Of a DNA stretch of 11,422 bases, positions 1-8,268 are shown piece after piece. The notes under the pieces were generated by a model. That model saw nothing but the letters and a program-made list of their open reading frames with translations, did not search any database and was not told the origin of the DNA. A program made the translations under genes and the position numbers. Location: NCBI RefSeq assembly GCF_000003605.2, contig NW_003117941.1:5701-17122 (forward strand). The letters run 5' to 3'. Numbering within the stretch: the first letter of the stretch is position 1; every line of letters begins with the position of its first letter. This DNA comes from Saccoglossus kowalevskii (lineage: Eukaryota > Hemichordata > Enteropneusta > Harrimaniidae).

Positions 1-429
1 ATATAGTTTACAGGCATGCATCAGTATACAAAACAATCAATGAGAGATTACTGTACACTCAGGATTGATCATACAATATATGCAAATGATTCTAGACAAA
101 ATTCTCAGGGATGCAAGCGGAATACATGCACAATACAAATTTCCGACTATTGTCAACAACATAAAAATAACACAAAGTGATTAACTTCACAAGAAAATAT
201 CTTGTATGGATCACAATAGTAAATAATACTATAACAATGTGGCCAAAGTAAACAAGTAAACATTTTTTGTAAATAATCCTACAAAAAGTACACAATCGAT
301 ACATCCCCTGAACTGAACAACCGCCAAAAATACATTTGAGAACATTAAATTCGAAAACAAGTCACGATCAACATAGGGAAAAATTCTTATAGGATAAAAT
401 ATGATTTATTTGATTATAACCCCCCCTAG
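1..429. other. AT-rich non-coding DNA (probable intron or intergenic)
   Basis: No convincing coding segment is visible on either strand. The minus-strand open frame near 92-304 is a Tyr/Ile/Val-rich translation typical of AT-rich noise. The stretch ends in a C-rich tract and TAG at 421-429, read here as the 3' splice acceptor of the next exon, so at least its right end is probably intron. Confidence 0.5.
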
Positions 430-695
430 TGCACAACCAGTCAGATTCATTTTCAGTGAGGAGCGGGATGGCATCTCAGCTGCTCCAATTATACATTACT
501 GACTTCTCAGAGAGTTTATGCGACGATAAAATGCCCTCTCAATCTTATGATCTAGGCCAGGCTATAGACCCCGGTACACAGTTGCCACATCACCATGTCG
601 ACACAGTTCATTCTAAAAACCAAATACGCTGGGTCAACAAATATCTATCACCAAAGGTTCAACTTGTTCTACTACTGCTGAATCTTCTGCAAGAA
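430..695 (+). CDS. Candidate internal exon of an unrecognised host gene
   Basis: A 266-nt segment follows a strong acceptor (a run of six C then TAG at 421-429) and ends at a good donor (CAAGAA then GTGAGA at 696). It is open for 88 codons after two leading bases, so it enters in phase 1 and leaves in phase 0. The base composition is clearly less AT-rich than the flanks. The translation has a Ser/Asp-rich start (HNQSDSFSVRSG), a middle rich in polar residues and His (LPHHHVDT), and a Leu-rich amphipathic end (VQLVLLLLNLLQE), compatible with a helical repeat or helical-bundle protein. I do not recognise the family and assign no function. It could be a chance frame, but open length, composition and two well-placed splice signals together favour a real exon. 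Its upstream partner is outside the window; a possible downstream partner is at 9622-9729. Confidence 0.5.
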
Positions 696-1442
696 GTGAG
701 AATCTATTCACTTATCTGTTATGTCGTGAGAAAAAAAAATATCCAAATCACCAAATCAACTGTATAGGATGTAAGACCAATCACAGGTCCCAACAACAAA
801 AAACATTGTCTAGCTTATCGCATTTGAGATGATGAAACAGAGAGTAATGAGCTGCACAAATACACCCGTCAGGCTTAACGCGAAATAGATATTGAGAAAA
901 TCGCCACCTGTTATACAGGGTTTAGGCGTATTTATTGAGAATTCGTCGGCTATTTTAAAATTTGCTATACTCGTATGGTTTTTGAAAGATTTAAGTCAAA
1001 CCTGAGTCTGTGTCGCATTACGAGAATCATCATTAACTACACGAGAAATCATACAGCACTCATACACTCGATTTTTTAATAAAAATAAAAATTTATCCAC
1101 GCTATAAAATTAATGTATAGTCTATGTAACTGTTTCATCAATTTTACTTCTTGTATGTAATACACTCCGTTAGTATGCAACATACCGTGTATTTTAACGT
1201 AAGCAGTGTGAATGTATGTGCGTGTTTGTATGTGTCTACAGTCCAATCATAAAATTCATGCTTGGTGTAATGTCGTTCCAAGTACAATTAAAAAAAATTA
1301 CGCTGATTTATGATAATTTATTAATGACGAAATTGTATATTTCGCGTCTATATGCGCGTCTAACTTGCATGTTTAGGGTAGCGACTATAAACATATATTA
1401 CAGAAATTTGATAAATAGATTGTTTACTTATTGTACTTAGTA
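696..1442. other. AT-rich non-coding DNA after the candidate exon
   Basis: If the exon at 430-695 is real, this is the start of its downstream intron (GTGAGA at 696). Seen here are a small imperfect hairpin at 902-928 (CGCC/GGCG and CCTG/CAGG), a TG-rich patch near 1207-1240, and the left copy of a direct repeat at 1362. No supported gene; the short open frame around 1216-1440 has no coding character. Confidence 0.5.
1362..1379 (+). repeat. Direct repeat, left copy
   Basis: AACTTGCATGTTTAGGGT occurs here and again at 1968-1985. The following bases remain related mainly through transitions and then share TATAA, so the ancestral repeat was probably about 28 nt. The copies bracket about 590 bp of more GC-rich DNA. 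This could be the footprint of an insertion or of a segmental duplication; it is longer than the 4-6 bp target duplication expected of a Ty3/gypsy insertion. Confidence 0.7.
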
Positions 1443-1740
1443 GTGACAACTTTGCAAGGCTTTAACCGTGAGACACACCCCTGGTAATTGCTTAGTCGTG
1501 CAAATGACTGCAGTGATTGGCTAATCGCATGTTTACTTCGCCACGTCTTAGAGAGTTTGTAACCTTTGGTAACAGAGAGAGGAGCGAGAGAAGTATACAG
1601 CGAGAAGTTACCCCACCGTTTGGAAGAATAAAGCTGGACTGTAATAAACCAATGCGTATTCGTGTGGGTCGAAACCGGCACCTACACACGCAAGTGTCAT
1701 CCGCAGCTCATCGGAGTTTCGTAAGGTTTTATTAAGTTTT
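1443..1740 (+). other. GC-richer island, possible remnant of an LTR or promoter
   Basis: This block stands out from its AT-rich flanks. It holds an inverted CCAAT box (GATTGGCTAAT at about 1515), a purine-rich run near 1573-1592 flanked by the inverted pair GGTAAC (1568) / GTTACC (1607), and two AATAAA hexamers (1627-1632 and 1643-1648). That order, CCAAT then poly(A) signals, suits the U3-R part of an LTR read on the + strand, upstream of the gag-like region. Its start (TGACAACTTTG...ACACCCC) weakly resembles the start of the candidate 3' LTR at 7715, but the resemblance does not continue, so I do not call it the partner LTR. It could belong to another element or to a host promoter. Confidence 0.3.
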
Positions 1741-1895
1741 GTAAAAAGTTCATGAGTACGGAATATGAATATGAATTCTAAGAGAGTTGTTAATTATTGT
1801 GTTGTTTTTTAGAATAATTCCTATACTTTGTGAGTTTAAATATATTGATTTGAGAGGCACTTTTGTATTGTTTTAAAATCATTCAGAAATAGAAG

Positions 1896-1908
1896 TGGTG
1901 CATCCACG
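1896..1908 (+). promoter_or_regulatory. Weak candidate primer-binding site
   Basis: TGGTGCATCCACG begins with TGG, as LTR-retrotransposon primer-binding sites do. Its first eight bases are complementary to the 3' end of an animal tRNA-Gly ending ATGCA-CCA; the match breaks after that. It lies about 275 nt before the gag-like start. No LTR end (CA) sits immediately before it, so this is only suggestive. Confidence 0.2.
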
Positions 1909-1967
1909 TACTTGATAATCGCTAACATTTTTTCATGATCGCTGTTGCACTATTGTTTGGAATTAAC

Positions 1968-1985
1968 AACTTGCATGTTTAGGGT
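1968..1985 (+). repeat. Direct repeat, right copy
   Basis: Exact second copy of the 18-mer at 1362-1379; see that entry. Confidence 0.7.
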
Positions 1986-2170
1986 GACAATTATAAGATT
2001 TATTCGATCAGTGAGTCACACTTAAACTTGCAGTCAAAGTAAATGTGATGAAAGGATGATTCAACCTCTCCCCATTACAATTGTTGACAATAATACAAAA
2101 CAGCCTGCCCGGTACCTATACCCATGACAATGCAGGTATCCATATACAAGTGTGATGCAGTCCCCATAAT

Positions 2171-2562
2171 ATGGCTCAATGTTGTCAAAAAATGCAAGAT
2201 GATTTCGAAGTACAATTACAGACAGCTGAGTTTGAGAGGGAACGCATGCAAGAAGAATTTGAAAAGCGATACCAAGAATTAGAAGATTCGAGCGGATAAT
2301 GAGCGCTGCAAACAAATAGTACAAGAAACCAAGAATGAGATGACAGCTACGGCTGAGCAAATGCGTACCGAGGTTAGAATTAAGACTGGGAAAAACTTCA
2401 GAAATGACTCGACGAGATGAGCAACTGTACCCCAGCAATGAGAGGTCTACCGAGGAAAGATGGGAACACAATGCCCAACACGCACTGACACGTGCATCAG
2501 ATGACGCTCTCAACGGCAGATATTTACCGGGCTATTAGAGCCACGACGGAGATAGGTGGACA
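2171..2562 (+). pseudogene. gag-like coiled-coil region, broken
   Basis: From an ATG at 2171 a short frame of 42 codons runs to a TAA at 2297. It is rich in Glu, Gln, Lys and Arg with heptad-like spacing (for example FEREREMQEEF-like composition seen as EFERERMQEEFEKRYQELED), so a coiled coil is expected. The same character continues in the next frame from about 2292 to a TGA at 2418 (KQIVQETKNEM, EQMRTEV), pointing to a frameshift near 2290, and a third segment leads into the frame at 2563. Position directly upstream of pol and the coiled-coil composition suggest the N-terminal part of Gag. No capsid major homology region or CCHC zinc knuckle is seen. The minus-strand open frame over 2061-2513 is a shadow. 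Confidence 0.55.
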
Positions 2563-3228
2563 ATGCCACAACTGCCAAGGAAGCCAACTCACCCAGTGGA
2601 CTACAGTAATGAACTGCAATCAGTTTACCGCCATTTGAAGACTACAAGTGACCCAGCTTCGTTACAGATGCAGAAAATTCAAGAATCTTTATATGGGAAC
2701 GCAAAAACGATGATCAACGTGATGACCGGAGGTTCCAGGGGACATATTGGTACTGCTAAAGCTGCGATTAGCAGATGCATCAATATTCGACCGGATGAAA
2801 GTGTAGTCATCCAGAGCCAGTTATCTAAAGGAACAGGCCACGAACAATATATTGTCACAGTAAAGCCCGCAGAGACCATCTGTCGAGATGTTTGGGCCAG
2901 CCCTGCAGTGACTGTATTGCAGTGTAGTTCTAATAAAGCTACTGAACCAGTGAGGTTGAACAACTATAGTCACTGCTGTGTGACCGTTCCACCAGGAGTC
3001 ACTATCGCGGAAGTCAAAACAGTGGTGTCCGTTAACAGTATACAAACCGATACAGACAGTGGTGAGGAGATTACCAAGGATGGCTTGATCACACGTGGAG
3101 TAAAATTTTCGAAGGATCCTGATCAACTTTCAGTTGAAAAGATGAAAGTAGTGCATGATTTATTTAGACGAAACATAAACACATTTTCAAAAGCGGACAC
3201 CGACCTTTGGAAGTGTGACTTGGTCTAA
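2563..3228 (+). pseudogene. gag/protease remnant joined to the start of reverse transcriptase
   Basis: An open frame of 221 codons. The first 50 or so residues (PQLPRKPTHPVDY) look like a Gag linker. The middle (about 85-150, with VTVPPGVTIAEV) resembles the segment that in Ty3/gypsy Pol follows the protease. The last 35 residues (KMKVVHDLFRRNINTFSK) are the usual entry to reverse transcriptase. A protease with a hydrophobic-hydrophobic-D-T/S-G-A active site, and the CCHC knuckles before it, are absent where they should lie (roughly residues 45-85), so several hundred bases appear to have been lost in frame. The frame ends at TAA 3226, but family-like sequence continues in the same frame past it. 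Confidence 0.7.
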
Positions 3229-3492
3229 CATCGCATTCGCTTGACGGATGATATCCCTATTCGCGAACGCCGTCAACGTATATCCCCTGCCAAGTTTGAG
3301 GAATTAAGAGGCATAATACAAGACATGTTATAGTGTGGTATTATATTGAAATCAAGTTCATAGTTTGCAGTGCCGATAGTCATGGTCACCAAAAAGGACC
3401 GGACAACTCGTTGATGTATAGATTACCGCCAACTCAATGCCAAGACAATTCGCGATGCATACGCACTTCCGCGCATTGAAGACAGTATTGAG
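3229..3492 (+). pseudogene. Reverse transcriptase N-terminal part, with stops
   Basis: Continues in the same frame as the preceding segment and shows the standard start of a Ty3/gypsy reverse transcriptase: HRIRLTDDIPIRERRQR, then FAVPIVMVTKKD and CIDYRQLNAKT, corresponding to the fingers subdomain. In-frame stops lie at TAG 3331, TAG 3361 and TGA 3412, after the TAA at 3226. No frameshift is needed here; the damage looks like point mutations. Confidence 0.9.
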
Positions 3493-3888
3493 ATGTTTAA
3501 AGGTTCCTCCTGGTTTTCTACTATTGATCTAAAGCATTACTATTGGCAACTAGTCATGGCAGAAGAGGATATTGAGAAAACTGCTTTTGTGATGCCAGTC
3601 GGTCACTACGAGTGTTTATGGATGCCAATGGGACTCTGTAACAGAGCAAGCAGTTTCCAGAGAGCCATGGAAAAATGTCAGGCTGACATTATCAACAAAA
3701 CCTGTACAGTGTATATTGATGACATTGTGGTTTACTCACAGATGTTCGATCAGCATCATCGACGAGTCAATGAAGTCCTGAAATGGATGAGAAAGAATAA
3801 TTTGAAAATGAAAGCATCGAAATGCGATTTTTTCAGACGAGAAGTTCGGGAACATCATATCCGAAGATGGTGTAAAGACGAACCCTGA
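3493..3888 (+). pseudogene. Reverse transcriptase palm with YIDD
   Basis: Open frame of 131 codons carrying the catalytic core of RNA-dependent DNA polymerase. Motif A is STIDLKHYYWQL with the metal-binding Asp at codon 12 (3526-3528). The MPMGLCNRASSFQRAM motif follows (the family usually has N-A-P/S before xxFQ). Motif C is VYIDDIVVYS with YIDD at 3712-3723. Both catalytic aspartate regions are intact. Near 3845 the frame is lost: the expected phrase before HIIS is shortened, and the coding sense moves to the next frame at about 3851, consistent with a small deletion. The last dozen codons are therefore off-frame. Confidence 0.95.
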
Positions 3889-4153
3889 TAAGACTGAGAC
3901 TATCAGGAGTTGGCCAGTACCCCACAATGCAAAGGACGTTAACACATTCATTGGCGTTGCCGGCTACCACAGACGGTTCGTTGAAGGTTTTTTGAACAGT
4001 GCCCGTCCACTTAATGACCTTACGATCGGGTTGTATACTAAGAAACGTGGCAAGAATGGCCGCCTAGTGAGACAAAAGGCACCAGATTTTAATTGGTCGA
4101 TGGAGTGTCTAGTTGCTTTTGAAACCCTGGTGAATAGATAAACCAACCCACCC
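3851..4153 (+). pseudogene. Reverse transcriptase thumb/connection part
   Basis: In the frame entered after the shift near 3845, the thumb region reads IISEDGVKTNPDKTETIRSW, then NTFIGVAGYHRRFVEGFLN and ARPLNDLTI, all familiar from Ty3/gypsy reverse transcriptase ends. It then runs through APDFNWSMECLVAFETL toward RNase H. A TAA at 4139-4141 breaks this frame; beyond it the same frame continues into RNase H. Confidence 0.88.
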
Positions 4154-4681
4154 GTGTTGGCCTATCCAGACTATGACAAGAGTTTTGAATTACATACTGA
4201 CGCATCCTTTTTGGGATTGAGTGCAACATTATGTCAGAAACATGAACAGAAGAACAGTGTCGTCGCCTATGCCAGCAGAGGGCTGTCTAAAAGCGAAAGA
4301 AACTATCCCGCTCACAAACTCGAATTTTTAGCATTAAAGTGGGCGATAGCAGACAAATTCCCTGATATGCTAATTGGATGATACTGTGAGTATTGACAGA
4401 CAATAACCCATTGGTCTATTTAGCTAAACAGTCAAACTACGGGCCATCGATGGATGTCACGACTAGCCCATATTGATTTCCGAACTCGTTATAGAGCTGG
4501 CACGCTAAACGGAGATGCTGATGCTCTAAGTCGCCAACCGAGAGAAGACTACACGACCACCAACGAGGGACGTCCTCAGTGGTTAGACTGGATAAAACCG
4601 GATGTTCATGATACAGAAGTAATGAGTAGCCAGTTTTACTTAGTCGACTTTTCCCAATGGTGCCTGCCATGGAACTGGTAG
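4154..4681 (+). pseudogene. RNase H domain, frameshifted
   Basis: The first part (to TGA at 4379) has LHTDASFLGLSATLCQ with the first catalytic Asp, then VVAYASRGLSKSERNY and HKLEFLALKWAI with the catalytic Glu. Near 4382 the frame changes: LTDNNPLVYL, with a further catalytic Asp, is read from 4393 in another frame. From 4454 the previous frame resumes with MSRLAHIDFRTRY and NGDADALSRQP, the conserved end of the Ty3/gypsy RNase H region. Two small indels (about 4382 and 4450) explain this. The sense shifts again near 4650, where PMVPAMELVGAIPQ is read in a third segment up to a TGA at about 4760. Key catalytic residues remain visible, but the enzyme could not be made as one chain. Confidence 0.92.
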
Positions 4682-5044
4682 GAGCCATTCCCCAAACTTA
4701 TGCTCAAACAGTGGCTGATGTATTCTCAGTGAGCACCACAGCATTACCCAAAGTGACCCTGTGAAGAATGAAAACAGTTACAGCAAGCAGACCCTACAAT
4801 TGGAGTTATCTACTGGTATGTGCTAAGTCGAATTCCACCTGATCGGTACCACTGCGCTCAGGAGAGCAGAGAAGTATCAGCTACTATATCCGTAATTGAT
4901 TGACTCAACAGTAGGACTATCTATCAGTTATACCTGGCGCCTGAATACCGTGAAGTGGCTATGGAAGCACTCCACGAAGAATTTGGCCACCTCGGACAGA
5001 ACAGAACTCTGTAATTAGTAAGAGCAAGATTCTACTGGCCTGGG
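4682..5044 (+). pseudogene. RNase H-integrase linker and HHCC zinc-binding module
   Basis: The stretch from about 4760 to 4930 is badly decayed, with stops in every frame. From 4934 the integrase frame is clear: PEYREVAMEALHEEFGHLG with the two zinc-binding His (codons at 4973 and 4988), then ARFYWPGMARDV, and the two Cys in CDRC (5078 and 5087, in the next feature). One in-frame TAA at 5012 interrupts the module. The spacing matches the N-terminal HHCC domain of Ty3/gypsy integrases. Confidence 0.88.
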
Positions 5045-5602
5045 ATGGCACGTGATGTGATAAGACACGTCCGCGATTGTGACAGATGCGCACGACGCAA
5101 GATCACAGCCAAAAGACGAGTTGTCGCCATTTTAACCACTATGCCACTTGAACTACTTTGTATCGACTTTCTGACACTAGAACCGTCAGGCACAGGAAAG
5201 AAAGACATCTTGGTCATGATTGACCATTTTACGAAATATGACATTGCTGTCCCGACGTGCAACCAAACCGCCAAGACGACAGCTAAAGTGCTCATGAAGA
5301 CGTTTATTGCCGACATTGGATTCCCAAAGTGGATTCACTCTGATCAGGGGCGGAATTTTGGAAGCAGACTTGTAGCTCAGTTATGCGATCACTTCGGTGT
5401 CCAAAAATCGCGTTCATCACCCTATCATCCCCAGACCCAAGAAATAACAGAGCGATTTAATCAGACTCTAATTGGTTTGTTAGGGACTCTGGAACCTAAC
5501 CAAAAGAGGAATTGGCATGAAAAGGTGAAAGCGATGACACACGCCTACAACTGTAGGCGCCATGACGTGACTGGATACACACTATATTTGTTAATGAGAT
5601 GA
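5045..5602 (+). pseudogene. Integrase catalytic core (D,D35E)
   Basis: Longest intact segment of the element after the first pol frame, 185 codons. It begins inside the zinc-binding module (DCDRCARRK), then carries the RNase H-fold integrase core. The first catalytic Asp is at residue 41 (LLCIDFLTLEP), the second at residue 100 (IHSDQGRNF), and the Glu at residue 136 (ITERFNQTL), with exactly 35 residues between the last two. SSPYHPQ precedes the Glu as usual, but the normally conserved Asn-Gly pair there is replaced by Gln-Glu. The core ends near AYNCRRHDVTGYTLYLL, where the usual Pro after GYT is changed and a short deletion seems to precede the TGA at 5600. Parts of the integrase before and after contain stops, so this is a pseudogene fragment despite the preserved catalytic triad. 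Confidence 0.95.
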
Positions 5603-6012
5603 CAACACCCACAGTTGCCCATAGATATTTATCTCGGTTTGGAACCAGATGAATCTACCAGAAGTAGCAGGAATGCTAATGTGCAACAGTGGAAACAGAA
5701 TCTACACTAGGCATACCAGATTGCTGGATGAGCACAAAAAAGCAAAGAACGTTATGATAAAAAATCGGAAGAGGGTACAGAACTTTAACCTGGAGAACGT
5801 GTGTTGGTCCGGAACGTGTCCATCTAAGGAAAACACAAATTGTCAGACAAATGGGAGCACACTGCATGCACCGTGGTGAAGAGAATCCACGAAGACATCC
5901 CTGTTTATGTCATGCATAAGAACTTGCTAATGCCTTGCATGCTTTGCCACCAAATCCACCGGAAAGACCTAGAAGAGTGCCTAAGAACCACCATGACCGA
6001 TGACGACGCAGA
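5603..6012 (+). pseudogene. Integrase C-terminal module, with stops
   Basis: In the same frame as the core lie QLPIDIYLGL, then a charged helical stretch, PGERVLVRNVS and KLSDKWEHTACTVVKRI followed by DIPVYVM, which is the small beta-barrel (GPY/F-like) module known at the end of many Ty3/gypsy integrases. In-frame stops are TGA 5600, TAG 5708, TGA 5729, TAA 5786 and TAA 5825. After HKNLLMPC (about 5930) the frame shifts, and a proline-rich basic segment (LPPNPPERPRRVPKNHH) is read from 5941 to a TGA at 6001. No chromodomain is visible. Confidence 0.85.
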
Positions 6013-6882
6013 ATGGCTACACGTTTGACACGACATGCTAATTATTCCTCATCGGATTCAACCTCTGATTCAGACACCAGTCAGTCTTCTGATGAAATTG
6101 TCCAAGTTAGATGTGATCCGATTACAACCAGCACAGATACTATGTTTGAATTGCTGCACATGTTGCGAATGAAAGAAATACTGCACGTGATAATGATCAG
6201 ACTGACTCTGCTAATTTGAGCGATACGAAACAGGTATCTGGTATAGCAAACCCACCTGCTCCTTCAACATTGACAAACCCTGTTGATGAGAGTGGCCCAT
6301 CTATCGCGAATGCAGTTGACATGTCTAGTTCACGTGTTGCAGATGTCTACTAATGCGACCCTGACAGATGGTATGAGTGATGAGTTACAGTCTCAACTAC
6401 CAGATGTCCATTCTATCAGAGGCCATGGCTGGTGGCTCTGATCAAATTCAATCAGAAACCGCGCTATCTGACAATGCGACTTCCAGTAAAAGTTGTACAG
6501 AGGCCAACAAAATACATGAACCTCCGGAACTGCAGGTTGGTTCCGAGATTTCCAGCATCGAAGAAACCTTAGATAATGTTGAAAATGAACAATATCCTAA
6601 CAATATTTGTGAAGAGTCGTCTTTATGAATAGTGAAAAAAAAAGACGATATCCCTTACAGGAGCATCGAAAAACCAAATATTATGGATTTTCCAACAAAC
6701 GTACATTTGTGTCAAAAGTACTTTATGCAACTGCGAAAATATTCTAGCAGAAGCGTATTGAACAGATCCATGCGATGAAAAATGCTAAACAAGAGAATAT
6801 TGCTTTGCCGAACTCAACTATGGTAGACATGATGACTACTGATTGCAGTTAGTCAGTTATTGAGACTAAAGTGGTGAAGTAA
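6013..6882 (+). pseudogene. Low-complexity Ser/Asp-rich Pol tail with basic end
   Basis: After the TGA at 6001 the same frame continues with ATRLTRHANYSSSDSTSDSD, a Ser/Thr/Asp-rich stretch. A frame change before 6219 and another near 6377 lead to a Ser/Glu-rich segment ending at TGA 6626. Past a run of nine A at about 6635-6643 a basic segment is read (RRYPLQEHRKTKYYGF), then weakly coding sequence with a TAG near 6748 and a final TAA at 6880-6882. Disordered acidic tails ending in Arg-rich motifs are seen in some animal gypsy Pol proteins. It could also be a separate small ORF, but no start or known domain supports that. Confidence 0.6.
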
Positions 6883-7700
6883 TTGCTTCCGAGACCCAGG
6901 CAGGCATTTTTTGTGTCTTTGTCAGCGACAGCATGCCCGGACCTCTATGGCATGTTGCTGAGTTAGGTTACTTGTACACTTTTGGAACCCGCTGATGGTC
7001 AGCAGGGGCTCTCAGTTTCTGTTGTTATGTTCATCTTAATATGTATCTTTTGACCGTTTTCTTCCAGGGTTCCGGTTGGGAGTTTTACCCTTCCTTTGCC
7101 TGGCAGGCTGATGGGCGATGATGACAGATGACATCAACAGTGCTTTGCCTGTGTGCTGATGGTAGTATGTGATGCTTTATTAACAATTTCTATACTATTC
7201 CAGAATTTTCTCCACAGCTGGTAGATTCTTGTGCTTTTCAGACTGTGCACAAGTTTTAGAATGTAAGTTTTCTATTTCTCTAGGTTTGATCCGGAAAAGC
7301 CTGGATTGAGGAGTAAAAACAGATGTGACTAACACCCTTGACCATCAGGAACGTGTGTGTTCTTGTTTGACCACTGTTGTCATTGTGCACATTTTCGAAT
7401 TGCCTTGGTGGATTTCCCGTCGCTGGAATGTCTTACTCCTACGGGAGCCACTTGTTATTCCCTCCTTAGCAAGGTGATAGTTTCAAGGAAGATCCATATT
7501 ACAGATGATAGTGAAGGAACGATTCATGGTGTATGATGCCGCATTATTAGACCCAGCAGTATGCCTGATTTTGTTCATTTCATAGGCTGGAGCCCTCGAA
7601 GATTCAAGAAAGAAGTTTAATATACCCCTAGGGCAGGGATAGTTAGTGTGGTACTCCAGAGATCAGTAGCTGACTCATAGGTGGTAAGACGGAGCACCAT
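6883..7700 (+). other. Retroelement 3' non-coding region
   Basis: About 0.8 kb with stops in all frames and no env-like features. It is less AT-rich than the host flanks, with G/T-rich and C/T-rich patches. A partial duplication is visible: CTTTGCCTGGCAGGCTGATG (7094-7113) and CTTTGCCTGTGTGCTGATGG (7143-7162), 49 bases apart. Confidence 0.6.
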
Positions 7701-7714
7701 TCGAAGGGGGAAGA
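7701..7714 (+). promoter_or_regulatory. Polypurine tract
   Basis: TCGAAGGGGGAAGA directly precedes the TGTCACACC that starts the candidate 3' LTR. A G-rich purine run touching a TG at the LTR edge is the second-strand priming site of LTR retrotransposons, and its place after pol on the same strand fits. Confidence 0.75.
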
Positions 7715-8268
7715 TGTCACACCTTGTTTACACCCCAATTTAATTAGCTAATAGTTTACAGATTAGGAGATTTTTTCCTTTTGTTTTATCCTGGAACATT
7801 GTATTTTTTCCCATTTTTACAGGGTTTTAGTACCGAGTTTATTAGGTCACTCGATATGTATGCAATGTTTGGATTTTATTTCATATTTCATAATCACATA
7901 GATGTACCCAACGCGTCATCATGATAAACCGTGGGATTTCAAGTTGCGCAGTTGGAAGCCACAAGACTGCCATTGGTAGAAACTTTCTTACCCAGGCGTT
8001 CAAGAAACAGTTCAATTTCTGCCTAAATTAATAATCAAATCAGTACCAGATCGTGTTGCAGGAAGCGCCGAACACCAGAGTGACTGCAAGTAACCAGATT
8101 GAACAGCTAAGGCACACCCGGAGGTGAGAGTCGCTGATGAACTTTCTACCGCCTTCCATGGAAATCGTTGCCCAACCTCAAGTCTCATCGACATTTGCCG
8201 AGACGAACTGCTAATCGTTGTGTTGCCGTAACAGCAGCCCCAACCAGCGTTTCAGAGAAATTGTGACA
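7715..8268 (+). repeat. Candidate 3' LTR
   Basis: Starts TGTCACACCTTG immediately after the polypurine tract and is proposed to end at TGTGACA (8262-8268). This gives a perfect 7-bp terminal inverted repeat TGTCACA/TGTGACA and a length of 554 bp, a usual LTR size. The left edge is well supported. The right edge rests only on the inverted repeat and the terminal CA. No AATAAA lies inside, which is a weakness. No second copy was found upstream by eye, so the assignment needs an alignment. The short open frame on the minus strand around 8012-8194 is incidental. Confidence 0.55.

Larger units (their letters stand above)
1741..2170. other. Non-coding DNA, possible retroelement leader
   Basis: No supported gene. 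It contains the weak primer-binding-site-like motif at 1896, the right copy of the direct repeat at 1968, and sequence running into the gag-like frame at 2171. If the element is otherwise normally ordered, the part after about 1896 would be its 5' untranslated leader. Confidence 0.35.
1896..8268 (+). mobile_element. Degenerate Ty3/gypsy LTR retrotransposon
   Basis: The order gag-like coiled coil, reverse transcriptase, RNase H, integrase, C-terminal tail, polypurine tract, LTR is diagnostic of the Ty3/gypsy class (integrase after RNase H, unlike Ty1/copia). No env-like frame is visible between the end of pol (6882) and the polypurine tract. The copy is inactive: nonsense codons and frameshifts are spread through pol, and the protease is not recognisable. 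A 3' LTR candidate is present, but no matching 5' LTR was found by eye, so the left boundary is uncertain and could lie anywhere from about 1.4 to 2.1 kb. Confidence 0.9.

Noticed and set aside
92-304. 70-codon minus-strand open frame
   Set aside because: No coding composition, no splice or start context, and no recognisable domain.
1216-1440. 74-codon + strand open frame in the TG-rich stretch
   Set aside because: Composition reflects simple TG-rich and AT-rich DNA; no domain or splice support.
2061-2513. 150-codon minus-strand open frame opposite the gag-like region
   Set aside because: It is antisense to the coiled-coil gag-like sequence, has no domain, and its composition follows from the opposite strand.
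3052-3063. DSG in TDTDSGEE as a possible aspartic protease active site
   Set aside because: It lies after the post-protease segment, lacks the preceding hydrophobic pair and the following Ala, and sits in an acidic linker.
6883-7700. Possible env gene between pol and the polypurine tract
   Set aside because: Stops in all frames, no long open segment, no signal peptide or membrane segment visible.
8128-8175. GTCGCTGATGA...GAAA resembling a hammerhead ribozyme core
   Set aside because: There is no room for stem I between GTC and CTGATGA, and the bases between CTGATGA and GAAA do not form a stem II.
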